A stretch of DNA of 19,418 nt, from assembly GCA_002361335.1 (NCBI GenBank), contig DESS01000006.1, forward strand, positions 13,529 to 32,946. Direction: 5' to 3'. The notes under the pieces were generated by a model. It did no database searches. It was not told the origin of the DNA and was given only the letters and a program-made list of their open reading frames with translations. Shown piece by piece: positions 6,101 through 13,132 of the stretch; positions within the stretch are counted from its first letter, which is position 1, and every line of letters starts with the position of its first letter. This DNA comes from Richelia sp. UBA3308. Its GTDB lineage: Bacteria > Cyanobacteriota > Cyanobacteriia > Cyanobacteriales > Nostocaceae. The position numbers and the translations under genes are program-made.

Positions 6101-7327
6101 TTAAATTGGTTTGGGATTTGGCAACTTCAAAGAAACTAATCCTGCCAAGAGAACAAATAACATGGAAACCCACAGACAGCCAACTAAGCCAAACACCTGG
6201 TAAACTACACCAGATAATACTGTACCAGCTAACCTTCCCGCAGAATTTGCCATATAGTAAAATCCTACATTCAATGCTACCTTGTCATCATCAGTAAACG
6301 CCAATACTAAGTAAGAATGTACTGCGGAATTGAAGGCAAACACGAAACCAAAAAGTAACAGTCCACCAATAATTACAGTGTTAGGTTCGATACCCAAATG
6401 CAACCCGATGGCAATGGCTGCTGGAACTGCCGTTAATATAAAAGTCCAAAACTGGATGGTTGATGCTGTGGGAGGACGACCAGAACCAAACCTTTTTAAG
6501 AATACTGGTGCATAAGATTGAACTATACCATAGGCAATTACCCAAATAGCCAAAAAACCACCGACTTGATAAAAAGACCAACCTAATACACTACGCAAAA
6601 ATACTGGTAATCCAACTACAAACCAGACATCTCTAGAACCAAAGAGAAAGAATCTCGCCGCAGATAGAATATTAATTTCTTTGCTTTTAGAAAAAAGCTG
6701 GCTAAACTTGACTTTCTTCTTGATTTTACCCATCCCCTTGGGCAACATTAGCCCTGTGAACATCAGCAGGAAAAGCCCTGCTGCCATAATCCACAAAGTA
6801 TTAATAAAGCCAAATAAAGATAGTAAAGCACTTCCAACAAAGAAACCAATACCCTTGAGAGCGTTTTTGGAACCTGTGAGTATTGCAACCCATTTAAACA
6901 ATGAAGATTGGGCATCCTGGGGTACTACCAAACGAATAGCACTCTTAGAACTCATTTTGGTGAAGTCTTTTGCAATCCCAGAAAAGGCTTGGGCTATCAT
7001 CACAAATAATACTGCTAACCACTCAGGCCAATTAGGATTCAGTCCCGAAAGCATTATTAGGGAAAATACCTGTAGTCCAATACCACTATAGAGAGTCAAT
7101 TTTAGTCCAAACTGGGAACCAATCCAACCACCAAAAAAATTGGTGACGATACCAAAGACTTCATAGAATAAAAATAAGGATGCAATTTGAATTGGAGTGT
7201 AGCCAATGTTATTGAAATACAGCAATACCAGCATCCGCAGGGCACCATCGGTAATTGTAAAGCCCCAATATGCCAGTGTAACAAGGATATAGTTTTTCCG
7301 GTTACTGTTTAATGTAATGGTAGACAT
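6101..7327 (-). CDS. arsJ: ArsJ, MFS exporter of 1-arseno-3-phosphoglycerate
   Basis: The 408-residue major-facilitator protein has about 11-12 hydrophobic spans. It shows the ArsJ-like features I recognise: N-terminal NYILVTLAYWGFTITDGALRM, GIAKDFTKMSSKSAIRLV (about 116-133) and LNVGFYYMANSAGRLAGT near the C-terminus. ArsJ is known to export the unstable organoarsenical made when GAPDH uses arsenate in place of phosphate, giving net arsenate extrusion. The neighbour 116 bp upstream on the same strand is precisely the partner GAPDH, which strongly supports the call. The start ATG at 7327 is well placed. The intergenic stretch before it contains a C-rich run (CTCCCCCTGC repeats, 7374-7402) but no clear promoter, so co-transcription with GAPDH is likely. 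Confidence 0.92.
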   Translation of the reverse strand: MSTITLNSNRKNYILVTLAYWGFTITDGALRMLVLLYFNNIGYTPIQIASLFLFYEVFGIVTNFFGGWIGSQFGLKLTLYSGIGLQVFSLIMLSGLNPNWPEWLAVLFVMIAQAFSGIAKDFTKMSSKSAIRLVVPQDAQSSLFKWVAILTGSKNALKGIGFFVGSALLSLFGFINTLWIMAAGLFLLMFTGLMLPKGMGKIKKKVKFSQLFSKSKEINILSAARFFLFGSRDVWFVVGLPVFLRSVLGWSFYQVGGFLAIWVIAYGIVQSYAPVFLKRFGSGRPPTASTIQFWTFILTAVPAAIAIGLHLGIEPNTVIIGGLLLFGFVFAFNSAVHSYLVLAFTDDDKVALNVGFYYMANSAGRLAGTVLSGVVYQVFGLVGCLWVSMLFVLLAGLVSLKLPNPKPI

Positions 7328-7373
7328 ATTTACTCTAGTACTTCGCCAAGATTACTTTGCCGGGTTAATATTC

Positions 7374-7402
7374 TCTCCCCCTGCCTCCCCTGCTCCCCCT
7401 GC
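7374..7402. repeat. C-rich imperfect tandem repeat
   Basis: Three successive CTCCCC(C)TGC units lie between the GAPDH and arsJ genes. They are simple-sequence in character and resemble C-rich spacer repeats common in cyanobacteria. Confidence 0.5.
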
Positions 7403-7443
7403 TTACTACCCCCACTAGGGAATAGGTTATGGACAATCAATAA

Positions 7444-8457
7444 CTACTCTGTCATACTGAGTGCAACATAAAGTGCTAGTTCAACCATGCGGTTTACGTA
7501 ACCCCACTCATTGTCATACCAAGCCAGAATTTTCACCTGAGTTTCGTCTATCACCATTGTGGATAGAGCATCGATAATAGATGAACGTGGATCATCTTTG
7601 TAATCGACAGACACCAAAGGACGCTCTTCATAGCCTAAAATACCTTTGAGTGAATCCTCTGCTGCTGATTTGAAAAGAGCGTTAATCTCCTCTACCGTTG
7701 TCTCTCGCATTACTTCAAAAACACAGTCTGTAAGGGAAGCATTTAGTAAAGGTACTCTTACAGCTAAACCATTCAACTTACCATTGAGTTCTGGATAAAT
7801 TAATCCGATCGCTGTAGCAGAACCTGTGGTTGTGGGAATCAAAGACAAGTTATTAGCTCTAGCTCTACGTAAATCTTTGTGAGGTGCATCTACAATTGTT
7901 TGGGTATTTGTAACGTCATGAATGGTTGTAATTAAACCATGACGAATACCTATTCCTTCATGAATTACCTTGACTACAGGGGCTAGACAATTGGTAGTAC
8001 ACGAAGCTGCTGTGAGCAGATTATGTTTCTCTGGTTCATACAGATAATCGTTCACACCCATAACTACATTCAAAGCTCCTTCCTTCACCGGTGCAGCCAC
8101 AATTACTTTAGCCACTCCCCGTTGAAAGTAAGGTTCAAGTAATTCAGGAGTACGGAATTTTCCGGAACACTCAAGCACCACATCAACCCCAAATTCATTC
8201 CAAGGGACTTCGCCAGGGGTATTATATTCACTAAAACTTAAATACTTCTCTTCAATCCGAATCTTATCCCCTTCTGCTTCTACATCTGCTGCCCACTTTC
8301 CATGAATCGAATCAAACTTCAACAGATGTGCTGCTGCTACTGTTCCACCTTTAACTTCATTAATATGAACGAATTCTAACTCTGAACATTCCCAACCAGA
8401 TCTTAAAGCCAAGCGTCCCATGCGGCCAAAGCCATTAATGCCAACACGAATTTTCAT
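7444..8457 (-). CDS. ArsJ-associated glyceraldehyde-3-phosphate dehydrogenase
   Basis: The 337-residue protein is a complete GAPDH. The Rossmann start is VGINGFGRMGRLALR (5-19), the catalytic Cys153 lies in AASCTTNCLAP, the partner His180 in TIHDVTNTQTIVDAPHKDLRRARAN, and WYDNEWGY is near the C-terminus. The cofactor loop reads INEVKGG (32-38), with Asn33 and Glu34 where housekeeping NAD enzymes usually carry an aspartate. This is a hallmark I associate with the ArsJ-linked GAPDH subgroup. Its role would be to form 1-arseno-3-phosphoglycerate from glyceraldehyde-3-phosphate and arsenate for export by ArsJ. AAAGGTG lies upstream of the ATG at a spacing of about 8. A 439-bp gap with two repeats separates it from the upstream flavoprotein, so it may have its own promoter. 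Confidence 0.92.
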   Translation of the reverse strand: MKIRVGINGFGRMGRLALRSGWECSELEFVHINEVKGGTVAAAHLLKFDSIHGKWAADVEAEGDKIRIEEKYLSFSEYNTPGEVPWNEFGVDVVLECSGKFRTPELLEPYFQRGVAKVIVAAPVKEGALNVVMGVNDYLYEPEKHNLLTAASCTTNCLAPVVKVIHEGIGIRHGLITTIHDVTNTQTIVDAPHKDLRRARANNLSLIPTTTGSATAIGLIYPELNGKLNGLAVRVPLLNASLTDCVFEVMRETTVEEINALFKSAAEDSLKGILGYEERPLVSVDYKDDPRSSIIDALSTMVIDETQVKILAWYDNEWGYVNRMVELALYVALSMTE

Positions 8458-8533
8458 GGTTGAAACACCTTTTTTTACAGAATCCCTTTTTACGTACTGA
8501 TCATTTTTAGTTATTTTTTTGACGACGTAAACC

Positions 8534-8542
8534 TTGATTCAA
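8534..8542. promoter_or_regulatory. TTGATTCAA dyad upstream of GAPDH (candidate operator)
   Basis: A short TTGA-T-TCAA dyad 77 bp upstream of the GAPDH start, related to the dyads at arsC and the aquaporin gene. The same string also occurs in coding sequence (around 2274 and 17145), so chance occurrence is quite possible. Confidence 0.2.
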
Positions 8543-8579
8543 CACCCTTTTGCTTAAAAAATTGTCAATTAATCTTATT

Positions 8580-8615
8580 GCGATCGCGAAGGGCATGGGT
8601 GAGCGGCTTATCGCA
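8580..8615 (-). repeat. HIP1-containing short dispersed repeat, copy 2
   Basis: On the minus strand it starts TGCGATAAGCC and ends TTCGCGATCGC, with a CATG-containing middle. This matches the copy at 1458-1491. Confidence 0.55.
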
Positions 8616-8633
8616 CTCTGAGATCCCTACTCC

Positions 8634-8743
8634 CAATACGGTTCGGATAAACTGGGAAGGCTCGAGATTCGCCCCTCAGTATCCCTGTCTTTCTTCTTCC
8701 CCTGCTCGTCTTAATCGATCAATTTCTTAACCGAACCCTATTG
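8634..8743. mobile_element. 110-bp CAATACGGTTCGG inverted-repeat element
   Basis: The left end CAATACGGTTCGGATAA (8634-8650) is the inverse of the right end TTAACCGAACCCTATTG (8727-8743) at 15 of 17 positions. No coding potential lies between the ends. Elements with CGGTTCGG/CCGAACC ends are familiar in cyanobacterial intergenic DNA. Confidence 0.6.
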
Positions 8744-8896
8744 CCCTCACTTCCTCTCTCTATCAGTTACGTTATCTTCTACCGGCAAGGCAGTAGTTTA
8801 TACCTCATTATTTCAAAAAAAATTGAATTATCAAAGCCTAAAGCATCACAATTTTAGATAAATAATTAAAAAAATATAAAAAATCTCAACTTAAAT

Positions 8897-10288
8897 CTAA
8901 AATTGTTTCATCCATGCTTGGGCGCTCATTTGTACTGGCTCCCAAGGACTACTTAAAGGTGGTGTATAACTTAAGTCAAGCTGACTTAATTCGTCAACCT
9001 TCATATTGTGAAATATTGCAGTAGCAAAAATATCAATTCGTTTGGCAACTTCTCCTTGATAATGTCCGGCAATTTGAGCACCTAAAAGCTGTCCTGTTTC
9101 AGTATCTCCAGTAACACGAATCCTTAATTTTTTGGCACCGGGATAATAAACCTTGTGGTCCCAAGTTTCAAATTCTACAGTTAAAGGATGAAATCCGGCA
9201 GCTTTGGCATCACTATCGCGCAATCCTGTACGAGCAACAGCAATGTCAAATATTTTTACTACTTGAGTACCCAAACTACCTGCAAATTCTTCATTTCCAC
9301 CTAGGGCATTTTCACCAGCAATGCGACCTTGTTTATGTGCTGTAGTACCCAAAGGTAAATAAATATATTCTCCAAGCAAGCGATGCCAAGTTTCTACACA
9401 ATCCCCTGCTGCATAAATATCGGGGATATTGGTTTCCATTTTGCGATTAACTTGAATTGCATCCCTCTTCCCTATTTTGATACCCGGGTTGTGAGCTAAT
9501 TCGGTTAAGGGTTGCACTCCTACGGCAACTATAACCATATCAGTTTTTTTACTAAAACTATTTGTGCCATAAACTACCAATTCTTGACCATTTTCTTTGA
9601 TAGTTTTAACCTCAACACTGTTAACTACCTCAACCCCACGACTTTGCAATTCGGAGGCAATCAAGTTACCAATACTGCCGTCAACAGTTCTCATCACAGT
9701 TGGCGATCGCCCTACTAATGTCACGTCTAAGCCCCGATGAGTCAAGCCATCTGCCATTTCCAAACCAATATATCCATCACCGATTATGACTGCGCTTTTT
9801 GGCGATTGATTGGTTAAATGTCGGTGAATTGCAAAACTATCCGCCATTGAATGCAGCAAGAATACTCCCGATAATTCCAACCCCTCTATAGCAGGTTCTA
9901 CTGGAATTGCACCCGTACCAATAATCAATTTATCGTAATTTAAATTCTTGATTTCTCCTTCTTGATTAACCATCTCAACGCTTTTTTGCTCAGCGTCAAT
10001 ATTTGTTGCTCTATGGTTAACTAATAAATTAATCCCCGTCTGGGTAATTTCATCCGCTGTACGGTGTGCTAAATTGCGCCAATCGGGAACTTCACCGCTG
10101 AGATAAAAAGGAATACCGCAAATACTAAAATTAGGAAAATTATCGGCAACAATTACTGTCACATCAACCGTAGAATCTAATTCTCTTGCCCTTAAAGCCG
10201 CACTAATACCCGCGTCGCTACCACCGATAATTACTAATTTAGTAGGTAAATTTTGGATTTCGGATTGATGATTTTGGATTGTTCCCAT
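8897..10288 (-). CDS. FAD/NAD(P)-dependent disulfide reductase of the CoA-disulfide reductase / NADH oxidase family, in the ars cluster
   Basis: The 463-residue flavoprotein has two dinucleotide-binding folds (LVIIGGSDAGISAALRA, about 18-34, for FAD; AVIIGDGYIGLEMAD, about 165-180, for NAD(P)H), the FAD-closing IYAAGDCVE, and a C-terminal dimerisation domain. The single redox cysteine Cys57 in FSICGIPFY corresponds to the SxxCG active site of CoA-disulfide, persulfide and NADH:peroxide oxidoreductases, which use one cysteine and not a CxxxxC pair. Similar enzymes occur in ars clusters, but I do not know an established role; thiol or persulfide recycling during arsenic stress is an inference. 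The first 16 residues (TIQNHQSEIQNLPTK) are encoded by simple repeat-like DNA, and the core starts at residue 17. No other start codon lies between. A 258-bp gap follows the aquaporin gene. Confidence 0.85.
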   Translation of the reverse strand: MGTIQNHQSEIQNLPTKLVIIGGSDAGISAALRARELDSTVDVTVIVADNFPNFSICGIPFYLSGEVPDWRNLAHRTADEITQTGINLLVNHRATNIDAEQKSVEMVNQEGEIKNLNYDKLIIGTGAIPVEPAIEGLELSGVFLLHSMADSFAIHRHLTNQSPKSAVIIGDGYIGLEMADGLTHRGLDVTLVGRSPTVMRTVDGSIGNLIASELQSRGVEVVNSVEVKTIKENGQELVVYGTNSFSKKTDMVIVAVGVQPLTELAHNPGIKIGKRDAIQVNRKMETNIPDIYAAGDCVETWHRLLGEYIYLPLGTTAHKQGRIAGENALGGNEEFAGSLGTQVVKIFDIAVARTGLRDSDAKAAGFHPLTVEFETWDHKVYYPGAKKLRIRVTGDTETGQLLGAQIAGHYQGEVAKRIDIFATAIFHNMKVDELSQLDLSYTPPLSSPWEPVQMSAQAWMKQF

Positions 10289-10546
10289 GTTGATAATTAG
10301 GGGTTTGAGGATAAAGAAATAAAGGAATTTAGATCATGAATTACTCCGGACATATGGGGGATTAGAAATTATAATTTGTTAACAATAAGTATTTAAATCA
10401 AATATTTACTTGCAGCTTTTTGTAAGTTTCAGTATAACTATCTATAACAATTTTGTTACCTAAGTGCAAGGTAAATTTATACAAGTAAGAATAGCTGATA
10501 TTTAATTACAAAAATAAATTATCAATTCTTAACTATTAATTCCCAA

Positions 10547-11260
10547 TTATTTAATATCCCGAAACCCGTTAGAAAGATATCGATAAATAATCCCTGCTAA
10601 CTGCGCTCCCATAATTGGTGCTACCCAGTACAGCCAGTGATATTGCCATATTCCTCCCACTAAAGCTGGAGCAAAAGAACGCGCTGGATTCATGCTAGCA
10701 CCAGTAATCGGTCCCATGAAAGCCGCCTCCATTGCTACTGTCAATCCAATAGCTAATCCTGCAAAACCCACAGGTGCCCGTCTATCAAGCCCAGAACCAA
10801 AAATCACGAACATCAAAATGAAGGTGAGTACTAACTCCAATACAAAGGATTGCAACCAATTATCATTCAAGGGCAAAGTTGCACCCATATTGGCAACCTC
10901 TCCTAAACTAACCAAAAGTAAAACAGAAGCTGATATTGCACCAATTATCTGTGCCAAAATATACGGAATAACCAAACGCCTGGGAAAAAAGCCGCTCGTC
11001 CAAAAAGCTAAAGTTACTGCCGGATTTAGATGTGCGCCGCTAATATGTCCCAAACAATAAATCATCGCTGCAACAACAGCACCGAAAATAAAACTGATAC
11101 CTAAGTGTGTTACGTTACCATCAACCATGGCGTTTACCATTACCGCCCCAGTACCTGCGAACACTAAGGAAAATGTACCGATACCTTCTGCTACAGCTTC
11201 TCTTTTACAAAGACTGCCTAATAACTGTAGACGCGAATGCTTTTTCACCCTTGAGTCCAT
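10547..11260 (-). CDS. MIP-family channel (aquaglyceroporin-like, probable arsenite conduit)
   Basis: The 237-residue protein is a complete major intrinsic protein with about six spans and two NPA boxes: GAHLNPAVT (Asn79) and GASMNPARSF (Asn191). Aligning by eye to E. coli GlpF, the selectivity-filter positions are Phe59 (helix 2), Ala179 (helix 5) and Arg194. The small residue at helix 5, where strict water channels have His, predicts a wide pore that would pass glycerol or uncharged As(OH)3. Sinorhizobium AqpS is the known precedent for an aquaglyceroporin replacing an arsenite pump downstream of ArsC. It is the first gene of the leftward ars series, and a dyad-rich 285-bp region precedes it. 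The residue alignment is mine, unverified; the family call is firm. Confidence 0.9.
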   Translation of the reverse strand: MDSRVKKHSRLQLLGSLCKREAVAEGIGTFSLVFAGTGAVMVNAMVDGNVTHLGISFIFGAVVAAMIYCLGHISGAHLNPAVTLAFWTSGFFPRRLVIPYILAQIIGAISASVLLLVSLGEVANMGATLPLNDNWLQSFVLELVLTFILMFVIFGSGLDRRAPVGFAGLAIGLTVAMEAAFMGPITGASMNPARSFAPALVGGIWQYHWLYWVAPIMGAQLAGIIYRYLSNGFRDIK

Positions 11261-11337
11261 ACCTTTAGTTTTTACTGGAACTTTAGCACCTAAATTTTTA
11301 AGTGCACTTTTACTTAAGCAGGCTACTTCAAGAAAAG

Positions 11338-11349
11338 TTGATATGTCAA
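11338..11349. promoter_or_regulatory. TTGATATGTCAA dyad upstream of the aquaporin gene
   Basis: TTGA-N4-TCAA, 78 bp upstream of the aquaporin start. On the coding strand it overlaps a TTGACA that could be a -35 box, although no good -10 follows at 16-18 bp. It is a candidate ArsR site by analogy with the dyads at arsC and GAPDH. Confidence 0.3.
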
Positions 11350-11384
11350 TAAATAAAATGCTGATATTGTCATGAAAGCTTGAT

Positions 11385-11407
11385 AATAATATATATGAAC
11401 TATTATT
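11385..11407. promoter_or_regulatory. AATAATA-N9-TATTATT perfect inverted repeat
   Basis: A 7-9-7 dyad 125-147 bp upstream of the aquaporin start. The arm spacing would suit a dimeric winged-helix repressor, but the sequence is purely A/T, so chance is a real alternative. Confidence 0.3.
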
Positions 11408-11433
11408 TGAGTTTTGTTTAGATTTAATTCTAA

Positions 11434-11463
11434 ATTCTAAATTCGGGCATTCTAAATTCGGGC
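11434..11463 (+). repeat. Perfect 15-bp tandem duplication
   Basis: ATTCTAAATTCGGGC occurs twice head to tail, followed by a third partial ATTC. It lies in the gap between cutA and the aquaporin gene. No function is evident. Confidence 0.7.
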
Positions 11464-11545
11464 ATTCCTTTAAAGTTAAATCACCGACTCGAAGAGTTAA
11501 TTTGAGTGGAGATGGGGGGATAGCAACGGATAGGGAGAATAACTA

Positions 11546-11869
11546 TTAATCAAGTTGCTGTGCAATCCATTGTAGGTAAGGTTGATGACCTTTTTGAATG
11601 GGTAAGGCAATTATTTCGGGTACTTCATAAGAGTGAAGTTCGAGTATTTTGGCTTCTAAAGTGGGAAATCGAGTTAAATCGGTTTTGATAAAAAGTTGCC
11701 ATTCTTGGTCTTTGTTTACTTTCCCTTGCCAAGTGTAAATTGAATTAATGGGGGTGAAACTAACGCAAGCCGCTAGTTTCATTTCCACTAAAACATTGGC
11801 AATTTTTTCTGCTTCTTGTTGAGAAGCAGTAGTTAGCAAAACTATACCGTAATCGGTAAAGCTATCCAT
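11546..11869 (-). CDS. cutA: CutA-family divalent-cation tolerance protein
   Basis: The 107-residue protein matches the CutA fold throughout: GIVLLTTASQQEAEKIANVLVEMKLAACVSFTPINSIYTWQGKV, then WQLFIKTDLTRFPTLEAKILELHSYEVPEIIALPI and a C-terminal YLQWIAQQL. CutA proteins are small, very stable trimers linked to copper and other divalent-metal tolerance, though their biochemical role is poorly defined. I chose the ATG at 11869 because it gives the usual length and because the extended frame starts with a TTG at 11902 and adds 11 unrelated residues. It lies 285 bp from the aquaporin gene on the same strand; association with the arsenic island may be incidental. Confidence 0.9.
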   Translation of the reverse strand: MDSFTDYGIVLLTTASQQEAEKIANVLVEMKLAACVSFTPINSIYTWQGKVNKDQEWQLFIKTDLTRFPTLEAKILELHSYEVPEIIALPIQKGHQPYLQWIAQQLD

Positions 11870-12039
11870 AAAATTAGAAAATAGTAGATGGACACCGGTC
11901 AAAATAATTCGTAGTCGATAGTACCTACTTTAGTACTTACTTTTAGAATTACTAAATTATGAATTATTTTATTGCCGTGGCAAGGGAATAATATAACACA
12001 AGATGTTACATAAAAGTGCCGATAGTTAGTGAAAGTTAA

Positions 12040-13122
12040 TTAAACAGTCGATAGTGAGTAGACCTGCCCATCAATTAACAATCGGCTGATACCCTTAGCT
12101 TGTAAGTGATAACGAGCCTTGTGCAGCACCTTGCTATCGGGTACTTTGATAACGCGATCGCGTTTTGAGGAAAAGCGTTTTGCCACTCGATGGTTATCGA
12201 AGATGGGTAAAGTTGTTTTGTAGGTTTCTGGGCTGGGGATTTCTCCCAAGTCGCCAAATTCCTTGAGTGGGCGAGTAATTAGTTCTGCGGCTCGATCTAT
12301 GACCAAATAGCAGGTTCTAGGTAGATGAGCTGCCGATAAAGGTTGAACTCTAACTAAAGGTTCATTATTAGCTCTTCTAGAAACAAAATCTAAAGGTTGA
12401 CCAAAATCGTCTTCATCCTCCTCCTCATCATCATAATCATCGTCTTCGAGTAAATCGTCTAAATCTTCCAAATCATCGGAATCATCAATTTCCTCACCAA
12501 ACATTTCCGCTATTACTTTGGCTTCTGTACGGCCGTTATCTAATATCGGACTGGGAATACTCCTGAGTTGGGGGGTATTGGGAACTCTGGAAACTTCTGG
12601 TTGGTTTTCTTGCAATAGTTCCAATTGTTCCGCAATTGGGGAAGGTTTTTTAGATGCCAATGCAGAAGAACGCCGTTTTACTCTTCTAGGTGCTTCTGTT
12701 GTCTTACTAACCCTGGTTAAAATCGGTTGTTTTTTGACAACAACTTGTTGTTGTTCTTGTTGTTGCTCTTGTTCATCTTCATCTTCATCTTCATCTTCAT
12801 CTTCATCTTCATCTTCGACTCGGGTTTCTATTGGCTCAGAAGTAACATCTTCTTCTGTTTCTGCTTGCTCGCTATGAAAAGAAGGCATTTTATCGTAGCT
12901 GACTTGTGCCCTACCTTCAGGGGTTCTAGCAGCACGCTTTAAAGAAACCAAATACTCATACTCATCTTCTGGCAAAGTACTTTTAAGTAAGCGGCTGATA
13001 GTTGAATTGCTTACACCGTAGCGCTCTGCCAAAGTAGAAGTAGTTTCAGCACTTTCTCGGTACAACTTGAGAATTTCTTTTTTGTCGGATTCAGTTAGTT
13101 TTCTCACGGTAGTAGACCCCAA
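12040..13122 (-). CDS. HTH-domain protein with acidic and glutamine repeat tract
   Basis: The 360-residue protein begins with a transposase-like helix-turn-helix (VRKLTESDKKEILKLYRES then TLAERYGVSNSTISRLLKS, about 6-48). A long disordered region follows, containing an ED-repeat and EQQQEQQQ tract (about 102-127) and a second acidic patch (EEIDDSDDLEDLDD and onward, about 209-240). The C-terminal domain is conserved-looking (TCYLVIDRAAELITRPLKEFGDLGEIPSPETYK to the end, about 270-360). I recognise it as a conserved cyanobacterial protein often labelled transposase because of the HTH, but I see no DDE catalytic core. DNA binding is likely; the function is unknown. The start is uncertain: TTG at 13122 or GTG at 13107, neither with a clear ribosome-binding site. 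It lies 10 bp after the membrane-protein gene, probably in one operon. Confidence 0.75.
   Translation of the reverse strand: MGSTTVRKLTESDKKEILKLYRESAETTSTLAERYGVSNSTISRLLKSTLPEDEYEYLVSLKRAARTPEGRAQVSYDKMPSFHSEQAETEEDVTSEPIETRVEDEDEDEDEDEDEDEQEQQQEQQQVVVKKQPILTRVSKTTEAPRRVKRRSSALASKKPSPIAEQLELLQENQPEVSRVPNTPQLRSIPSPILDNGRTEAKVIAEMFGEEIDDSDDLEDLDDLLEDDDYDDEEEDEDDFGQPLDFVSRRANNEPLVRVQPLSAAHLPRTCYLVIDRAAELITRPLKEFGDLGEIPSPETYKTTLPIFDNHRVAKRFSSKRDRVIKVPDSKVLHKARYHLQAKGISRLLIDGQVYSLSTV
12775..12816. repeat. Hexanucleotide microsatellite (ATCTTC)x7 inside the HTH gene
   Basis: Seven perfect copies encode Glu-Asp repeats on the minus strand. It is flanked by a TTG-rich stretch (12737-12771) encoding Gln repeats. 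Changes in copy number would alter protein length without shifting the frame. Confidence 0.9.
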
Positions 13123-13132
13123 ACGTTATTTT

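Larger units (their letters stand above)
8458..8896. other. 439-bp intergenic gap with repeats
   Basis: No gene is visible. It holds the likely promoter region of the GAPDH gene (TTTACGT 8489-8495 and ACGTAAA 8525-8531 form a loose dyad, and TTGATTCAA lies at 8534-8542), the HIP1-type repeat at 8580-8615 and an inverted-repeat element at 8634-8743. The rest is AT-rich. Confidence 0.55.

Noticed and set aside
6681..7091. 136-codon plus-strand ORF inside arsJ
   Set aside because: It lies wholly antisense to arsJ, which is a clear full-length transporter; no independent protein family features.
10692..11060. 122-codon plus-strand ORF inside the aquaporin gene
   Set aside because: Antisense shadow of the MIP protein, whose two NPA boxes establish the correct frame.
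12518..12942. Plus-strand ORFs rich in Ser, Cys, Phe and Ile opposite the HTH gene
   Set aside because: They are antisense readings of the ATCTTC microsatellite and Gln repeat; the minus-strand protein explains the region.
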